In this document: positions 45,633 to 50,455 of the stretch, one piece after another
Layout of the letters: every line of letters starts with the position of its first letter
Numbering within the stretch: position 1 is the stretch's first letter
Assembly (NCBI GenBank): GCA_947508055.1
Contig: CANNRR010000006.1
Span: 1-50,455, forward strand
DNA: 50,455 nucleotides
From: Burkholderiales bacterium
GTDB lineage: Bacteria > Pseudomonadota > Gammaproteobacteria > Burkholderiales > Burkholderiaceae_C
Direction of reading: 5' to 3'
Program-made: the position numbers and the translations under genes
The notes under the pieces: generated by a model
Told to the model about the DNA's origin: nothing
Seen by the model: only the letters and a program-made list of their open reading frames with translations
The model's database searches: none

Positions 45633-46626
45633 TTCTTTCTCCTAACCAATTTTGGTCGTTGCCTCGCAGGGCTTTGTCTATGCGAATGGCGTATTTGGCA
45701 TTATGCGTGCCGTACTGACACTCAAAAATAGGAACACCGTCAACGGTGGCCTGAATTGTGGGCTCTCGGTCGAGCTCAATGAAGTCACCTTTCTTCATTT
45801 TCAGCAATTGTTCAACAGTTGCATCAGCCCGTGCCAACTCCGCAACCAGGGTAATCTCTGCCGCCTGAATCTCACGGGTCAGCACATTGACCCATCTCCG
45901 GTCCACCTCGATGGAGTCACCCTGGGTTGACGAGTAGAGAACGTCCCGAATAGGTTCCAGAGTGGAATACGGAAAGCAGAAATGAATGGCCCCCGTGATA
46001 TCGCCAATTTCCAGCTGAAACGACGTAGAAATCACGATCTCACTGGGCGTCGCAATATTCGCAAACTGCGGCTGCATCTCAGAGCGCTGGTATTCCAACT
46101 CAAGCGGATAAATGCCCTTCCAGGCCTTCTTGTACTCTGCCGTAATGACGTCAACCAGGCGATTGATGACTCGTTGCTCAGTGGCAGAGAAGTCGCGGCC
46201 TTCAATCCGTGTTTGAAATTTTCCGATGCCACCGTACAGCGTATCGATCACACCGAACACCAACGCCGGTTCACACACGATCAGGCCACTACCGCGCAGC
46301 GGCCTGATAGCCACAATATTGAAATTGGTTGGCACAGCCAACTCACGTAAAAACGCGCTATAGCGCTGAACCGTGACTGGTCCAACCGATATCTCAGGGC
46401 TGCGCCGGATGAAGTTGAACAGGCCCACGCGCAGGTTACGGGTAAACCGCTCATTGACGATTTCCATCGTGGGCATGCGCCCGCGGACAATTCGCTCCTG
46501 GCTGGAAATGTTGTAGGAGCGAACCTCCCCATGCTCGGCAGCTTCCTCGACAGTCTTCTGGCTTTCGCCGGTGACCCCCTCAAGAAGAGCGTCTACCTCT
46601 TCCTGAGAAAGAAACGACTCACTCAT
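45622..46626 (-). CDS. fliM: FliM, flagellar motor switch protein
   Basis: This 334-residue protein has the N-terminal CheY-binding segment FLSQEEVDALL, a CheC-like middle domain (FLRELAVPTNFNIVAIRPLRGSG-type, seen as ELAVPTNFNIVAI; GRDFSATEQRVI) and a C-terminal SpoA domain (LKMKKGDFIELDR). It sits in the C-ring and switches rotation when phospho-CheY binds. The ATG at 46626 is preferred to a TTG three codons upstream. Confidence 0.96.
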   Translation of the reverse strand: MSESFLSQEEVDALLEGVTGESQKTVEEAAEHGEVRSYNISSQERIVRGRMPTMEIVNERFTRNLRVGLFNFIRRSPEISVGPVTVQRYSAFLRELAVPTNFNIVAIRPLRGSGLIVCEPALVFGVIDTLYGGIGKFQTRIEGRDFSATEQRVINRLVDVITAEYKKAWKGIYPLELEYQRSEMQPQFANIATPSEIVISTSFQLEIGDITGAIHFCFPYSTLEPIRDVLYSSTQGDSIEVDRRWVNVLTREIQAAEITLVAELARADATVEQLLKMKKGDFIELDREPTIQATVDGVPIFECQYGTHNAKYAIRIDKALRGNDQNWLGERNGI

Positions 46627-46647
46627 GCTGTGCAACCTGTAAATGCG

Positions 46648-47241
46648 TCATTGGACAATGAAGCTTGAAAACAACACCCCAACCACTGGCAGGTCCCCAT
46701 GGCCTGACTTGGCGTCACTTTTTTTCTTCTTGGCAGGTGCGGCGCCCTCGCCATGCCCTTCGGCATCTCCGCCACCAAAGGGCAACGAGGCCTCCCGCAA
46801 TATATCTTTTGCCAACTTTTGCTTACCCTCCTGGGTCAGCAACTCCTCAGCCGTGCGCTGCGAAATCAGCATCAAAATGCCGCTTCTGATAGTGGGCAAA
46901 AATCCTTTAACTGTGTCGACTGCGTGCGCATCCAAAACTTCCAAAGTAATCCCGACTTGAGCGACCCGCTCCCCCCCTGGGTCAGACAGGTTAACCACCA
47001 TGTTATCCAGCGGCAAATATGCCGGCGCAGCCTTGGGTCCGGCATGCGAAGCCGCCTTGGCTGACGCGGCATCATCGCCCTCTTCTGCTGCCGCGGCGCG
47101 TTGCTTGCTAATATAGAAAAACGCGCCGCCACCAGCCAGGGCCAAGACCAAAACGACCGCCAAACCAATGATCAGCATTTTCTTGCTTTTGGCAGGCTTT
47201 GGTGCATCGCCAGCTTCGGCGGCTTCAGGTTTCGCAGACAC
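46648..47241 (-). CDS. fliL: FliL, flagellar basal-body-associated protein
   Basis: This protein of about 197 residues has a short basic leader, one membrane helix (KMLIIGLAVVLVLALAGGGAFFYI) and a periplasmic FliL domain (YLPLDNMVVNLSDPGGERVAQVGITLEV, ILMLISQRTAEELLTQEGKQKL). FliL supports stator function. The GTG at 47241 is chosen because AGGAG lies 5 nt upstream; a GTG two codons earlier abuts the same site. It has its own leader of 119 bp after fliK, with a terminator-like hairpin. Confidence 0.93.
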   Translation of the reverse strand: MSAKPEAAEAGDAPKPAKSKKMLIIGLAVVLVLALAGGGAFFYISKQRAAAAEEGDDAASAKAASHAGPKAAPAYLPLDNMVVNLSDPGGERVAQVGITLEVLDAHAVDTVKGFLPTIRSGILMLISQRTAEELLTQEGKQKLAKDILREASLPFGGGDAEGHGEGAAPAKKKKSDAKSGHGDLPVVGVLFSSFIVQ

Positions 47242-47259
47242 ATTCACTCCTTGTTTAGG

Positions 47260-47283
47260 AAAAATCGGGCTCTTAGCCGATTA
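47260..47283 (-). terminator. Candidate rho-independent terminator between fliK and fliL
   Basis: On the minus strand AATCGGCT pairs with AGCCCGATT, with one bulged base and a short AAG-type loop, followed by TTTTT. It would end the fliI-fliJ-fliK transcript, but it lies only about 10 bp before the fliL ribosome-binding site, so it could also act as a leader attenuator for fliL-R. Confidence 0.5.
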
Positions 47284-47360
47284 CATTTATTTTGCTACAC
47301 AGCAAGATCAATTCGCACAAGACCCACAACTTAACATCGTTAACAACACATTCCCGCCCG

Positions 47361-48755
47361 TCAGACAAAAAGATCGAGTGTTCCGCCGGAAACACGGCCG
47401 CCTACCGCACCACGGTCGACACGGACCGGGGTAAGCGCTGCGATGTTGGCTTTGCGACCGCCCTGCCGGGATTGCCCTTCTCTGGCGCCCGAGTCTCCAG
47501 CACCGGCTGTGCCAACTGAGACCCCTGTCAGCACCAGCCCTTCCCGCTGCAACAACTCTTTCAAATGGGTACCTGCATTCTCCAGAGCGGCCCGGGCCTG
47601 CAATTCATCAGTCCGAAATGCGACGTGCGCTTCGTTGCCATGCATTCGAATGCTCACCTCTACCGTGTCCAAACCAATGCCATCCAACTTCATTTCAGCA
47701 TTCTGCACGTCATTTGATATCCAGTAGGCCACCTTTTCTGCAATATACACATCAGGCGACATCTGCATCTCTGGAGTGTACTGAACCGCCGTACTGGCCG
47801 TTGGCGACATAAACGATTGACCCAACGCGGAAACCTCGGTGACGTTTGATCGAAAAACAGAACGCTCCCGTGACGGGTCTTCGCGCCTCGCAGGCATCAT
47901 GTTGCTGGGTGCTGCGAGCGTCACAGCAAACGGGACGATAGTTTGATCGGCCAATTTCGCGGCAAGCGGCAAAGAGCGGCTTTCAGGCAGGCCCGCAGAC
48001 TGCGACGGCGCCGTCAACAAATCTGTGGACAGCGCATGTTTGGCCACAGTGTCGCGCTGCAGCTTGCCAGACTTCGCCAGCGCTTCCACAGGTGCGTCCA
48101 ATGCCAAGCTGGGAACTGCCGCCGCGCCTTCTGACTTAACCGCGGGGCGGGGCAGTGTGACTGCGGGTGCTGGCAACTGCGCAACGCCCGAGACAAGATT
48201 TTGACCCTCTGGCAGACTAACCGCGGACGGCGTGGTCAACCATTGCGAGGCTTGTGCCAGCAATGCCACCGCATCCAAGGGAGCAGGGGTTGGTACCGCG
48301 ACAGCATCTGGCACCGACGCAGCATCTGGCACTGGCACTGGCACTGGCACTGGTAACGCTACCGCAGCCAACGCTTCCACGGGCTCCTTGGGTAGCAATT
48401 TTTTGCTGTCACCCACGTCGATTGACCCATCCAAGCTCCCCATACCCAATCCGTCTACACCTTTGCCCAACCTGCGCGTTGACGATGCATCTGGTGGGTC
48501 CGCGTCTTTTGCTAAAGGATCAAAAACAGCCTTTACCCCGGCAGTTAAACCCTTGGCCAAGCTGGTACTTGTGGGGGGCGTGACGACCGGGTCAGTACCT
48601 GACTGCCCCGCAGTCTCTGATGGCTCCAACGATGCCAGGATGGCACCAAAGCCACCCCCAGCCCCATCGGCTGTCGTTGACTTGTTTTTTTGATTCCTGT
48701 TATCCGCCGCCGCGACTCGGACTCCATTTGGCTTAGGTCCTGCTTCAATAGTCAT
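47361..48755 (-). CDS. fliK: FliK, flagellar hook-length control protein
   Basis: This 464-residue protein has a long low-complexity N-terminal ruler region rich in Ala, Pro, Val, Ser and Thr, and a C-terminal hook-length domain (VEVSIRMHGNEAHVAFRTDELQ, LKELLQREGLVLTGVSV). It measures hook length and switches export specificity. The ATG at 48755 has GGAG 6 nt upstream; a GTG at 48767 is less likely. A Val-Pro repeat tract lies in the ruler. It overlaps fliJ by 11 bp. Confidence 0.92.
   Translation of the reverse strand: MTIEAGPKPNGVRVAAADNRNQKNKSTTADGAGGGFGAILASLEPSETAGQSGTDPVVTPPTSTSLAKGLTAGVKAVFDPLAKDADPPDASSTRRLGKGVDGLGMGSLDGSIDVGDSKKLLPKEPVEALAAVALPVPVPVPVPDAASVPDAVAVPTPAPLDAVALLAQASQWLTTPSAVSLPEGQNLVSGVAQLPAPAVTLPRPAVKSEGAAAVPSLALDAPVEALAKSGKLQRDTVAKHALSTDLLTAPSQSAGLPESRSLPLAAKLADQTIVPFAVTLAAPSNMMPARREDPSRERSVFRSNVTEVSALGQSFMSPTASTAVQYTPEMQMSPDVYIAEKVAYWISNDVQNAEMKLDGIGLDTVEVSIRMHGNEAHVAFRTDELQARAALENAGTHLKELLQREGLVLTGVSVGTAGAGDSGAREGQSRQGGRKANIAALTPVRVDRGAVGGRVSGGTLDLFV
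48328..48351 (+). repeat. Four tandem GGCACT hexamers in fliK
   Basis: Four perfect 6-bp units encode a (Val-Pro)n stretch on the minus strand. Just to the left, an 11-bp unit (GCATCTGGCAC) occurs twice. Slippage would change length by two residues per unit and keep the frame. Confidence 0.9.
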
Positions 48756-49218
48756 GTTTTTCTCCACTCATTGGCATCGCCCGGTTACGGGCGTGCTGCA
48801 TCGCTGCAAATTCATCCATCTGACGCTGCTCTCGCAGTTGTTGAACCCGCATCAGTGCCGCCTTGCGCGTCTTCAAAATCTGGTTCAATCCGGACAGGCG
48901 AAATTCGGCCTGCAACAAATTCACCTTGGCCAGATCAAGTTGCTGTACCACACCCGCAATGACGCCGGTCTGCAAAACAATGGCCTGCTGCAGTCGATCC
49001 ATAAACTGGTATTGGTGGCAAATAATTTGTGCCGAAATCTCCCGCGCGGCGGACCCAATCCAGCGTGCGTCTGTGTCTGCTGCATAGCCCTCCAACTGCG
49101 CTAGCTGTTGATGCGCAAATTGCAGGTTCCGCTCAACCCCGACGGCAGCCTGGGCCAACTCGTCGCGGTGAATCGTTGCGTGCTCGATAGCCAGAAGAAC
49201 ACTTCTCAGCTGAGCCAT
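48745..49218 (-). CDS. fliJ: FliJ, flagellar export chaperone
   Basis: This 157-residue protein is almost entirely helical and coiled coil, with heptad-like spacing throughout (QLAQLEGY, QAIVLQTGVIAGVVQQLDLAKVNL-type, seen as VVQQLDLAKVNLLQAEF; KTRKAALMRVQQLREQRQMDEFA). FliJ is the stalk-like partner of the FliI ATPase in flagellar export. GAGGA lies 6 nt before ATG 49218. It follows fliI by 25 bp. Confidence 0.9.
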   Translation of the reverse strand: MAQLRSVLLAIEHATIHRDELAQAAVGVERNLQFAHQQLAQLEGYAADTDARWIGSAAREISAQIICHQYQFMDRLQQAIVLQTGVIAGVVQQLDLAKVNLLQAEFRLSGLNQILKTRKAALMRVQQLREQRQMDEFAAMQHARNRAMPMSGEKHDY

Positions 49219-49243
49219 GGTGCATCCTCGGTGGTGTGCAGGG

Positions 49244-50455
49244 TCATGTCACACCCGCATTTAGTTCGGTTGCAGCTGTCATTTCGTACAAGACTGACGC
49301 CATAGTGGCCGACTCATACATATCCTGCTGCAAAAACCGGCTCATGCCGTCATGCAAAACGATAGCCTCGTCCAATGCCCTGTCCGACCCTTGGGCGTAT
49401 GCGCCAATTTGCACCAGATCGCGACCACGCTCGTACTTGGAATAAATCGCCCTAAATCGCCGTGCCAGTTCAAAGTGTTCACGCGAAACCACGTTGTGCA
49501 TGACGCGTGAAGCCGACTGCTCCACATCAATTGCCGGATAGTGGCCCGACTCGGCCAAACTGCGTGACAGCACAATATGCCCATCCAGAATGGCCCGCGC
49601 CGCATCTGCAATCGGGTCCTGCTGATCGTCTCCCTCGGTCAGTACCGTATAAAAGGCCGTAATCGACCCAACCCCGTTCAAACCGTTTCCGCTACGTTCC
49701 ACTAGCTGGGGCAGTTTAGCGAAACAAGATGGCGGATAACCTTTGGTAGCCGGTGGCTCACCAATGGCCAAAGCAATCTCCCGTTGCGCCATGGCGTAGC
49801 GGGTGAGCGAGTCCATGAGCAGTAACACATGCTTGCCTTGATCGCGAAAGCTCTCCGCAATGGCGGTTGCATACGACGCGCCCTGCAAGCGCAACAGTGG
49901 CGGCGAATCCGCTGGCGCGGCCACGACCACCGAGCGCGCCCGCCCCTCGGCACCCAGAATATCCTCAATAAATTCTTTCACCTCACGGCCACGCTCGCCG
50001 ATCAGGCCCACCACAATGACATCAGCCTCGGTATAGCGCGCCATCATGCCCAGCAATACGCTTTTTCCCACGCCAGAACCTGCAAACAAACCAATGCGTT
50101 GACCGCGACCCACAGTCAGCAGCGCGTTAATCGCCCGTACCCCCGTGTCAAGCGGTTGGCGCACCGGTGCCCGGTCCATCGCGTTGATCGGTTTGCGGTC
50201 CAGGGGTCGGGAAACAATATCGGCGATGGGGCCCATGCGGTCCATGGGCTGGCCCTGCGCATCTACCACACGGCCCAGCAAGCCGTCTCCCAGCGGCAAG
50301 CGCAGCAAGCCCGCATCACCCTGTGCAGCAAAAGCAGCCGGCTCACCCAACCGTGGCACCGGAACATAAGCCGCCGCAGGTGCGACCCCGGCACCACTGG
50401 ACAAACCATGCACATCGCCCGCCGGCATCAAAAATGCCCGGTCACCGGCGAAACC
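49244..50455 (-). CDS. fliI: FliI, flagellum-specific ATPase (5' end cut off by window)
   Basis: 404 codons are visible; the frame is open to the right edge, so the N-terminus is missing. It has a Walker [16 protein letters not shown], Walker [17 protein letters not shown] and the [23 protein letters not shown] stretch (seen in part as [12 protein letters not shown]), typical of the F1-like export ATPases. FliI forms a hexamer at the export gate and unfolds or delivers substrates. It starts the fliI-fliJ-fliK run. Confidence 0.96.
   Translation of the reverse strand, partial: GFAGDRAFLMPAGDVHGLSSGAGVAPAAAYVPVPRLGEPAAFAAQGDAGLLRLPLGDGLLGRVVDAQGQPMDRMGPIADIVSRPLDRKPINAMDRAPVRQPLDTGVRAINALLTVGRGQRIGLFAGSGVGKSVLLGMMARYTEADVIVVGLIGERGREVKEFIEDILGAEGRARSVVVAAPADSPPLLRLQGASYATAIAESFRDQGKHVLLLMDSLTRYAMAQREIALAIGEPPATKGYPPSCFAKLPQLVERSGNGLNGVGSITAFYTVLTEGDDQQDPIADAARAILDGHIVLSRSLAESGHYPAIDVEQSASRVMHNVVSREHFELARRFRAIYSKYERGRDLVQIGAYAQGSDRALDEAIVLHDGMSRFLQQDMYESATMASVLYEMTAATELNAGVT

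Noticed and set aside
48328-48351. Hexamer repeat in fliK as a phase-variation switch
   Set aside because: The unit length is a multiple of three, so slippage keeps the frame and could only change ruler length slightly.

Overview
This 50.5-kb window looks like a chromosomal segment of a motile betaproteobacterium of the order Burkholderiales, most likely a Comamonadaceae member close to Rhodoferax. That placement is an inference from protein style and gene order: yqgE-ruvX-pyrR-pyrB-pyrC', pilGHIJ-chpA next to a rubredoxin and hemL, dusB-fis-purH, and adjoining che and fli operons. It was not tested by a search. Coding density is very high, with many 4-bp start/stop overlaps. No rRNA, tRNA or CRISPR array was seen.

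Left part (1-17 kb). The window opens inside an ABC-transporter ATPase gene. It converges on a minus-strand operon, yqgE-ruvX-pyrR-pyrB-pyrC'-plsC, for pyrimidine synthesis and its control, a Holliday-junction resolvase and an acyltransferase. The dihydroorotase of this operon lacks the metal-binding HxH motif and should be the structural PyrC' type. A photolyase gene diverges from yqgE. A minus-strand set, rubredoxin-pilG-pilH-pilI-pilJ-chpA, encodes the chemosensory pathway for type IV pili, ending in a CheA-like protein of about 1,920 residues. No methylation enzymes are present in that set.

Middle (17-31 kb). A ThiD-like kinase gene overlaps hemL. Then follows a compact plus-strand signalling and transport cluster: LuxR-type response regulator, small membrane histidine kinase with weak ATP-binding motifs, TonB-dependent receptor, periplasmic substrate-binding protein, and hybrid histidine kinase. 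It has no ABC permease or ATPase, so the binding protein may serve sensing rather than uptake. Next come purH, fis and dusB (minus strand), a YqaA-type membrane protein, a DUF1566 lipoprotein and the GTPase gene ychF.

Accessory strip (31-34.7 kb). This is the least ordered part. It holds an internally shortened tyrosine integrase, a response regulator-GGDEF protein, a second integrase piece sharing an exact 78-bp direct repeat with the first, a bacteriohemerythrin, a transposase remnant, a small protein ending in a FliM-like CheY-binding motif, and a stand-alone receiver protein.

Right part (34.7-50.5 kb). A minus-strand chemotaxis operon cheZ-like/cheY/cheA/cheW/cheR/cheD/cheB is followed by a plus-strand kinase/NarL-regulator pair. 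A minus-strand flagellar export and switch cluster, fliI(partial)-fliJ-fliK and fliL-M-N-O-P-Q-R, runs off the right edge. The receptor-to-motor path (CheA, CheW, CheR, CheB, CheD, CheY, a CheZ-like phosphatase, FliM/FliN) is therefore encoded almost whole, apart from receptors.

Across the window I also found four copies of a 46-bp dispersed repeat, all in the same orientation. Two lie inside the reading frames of plsC and pyrC', and one supplies the hemL stop codon.
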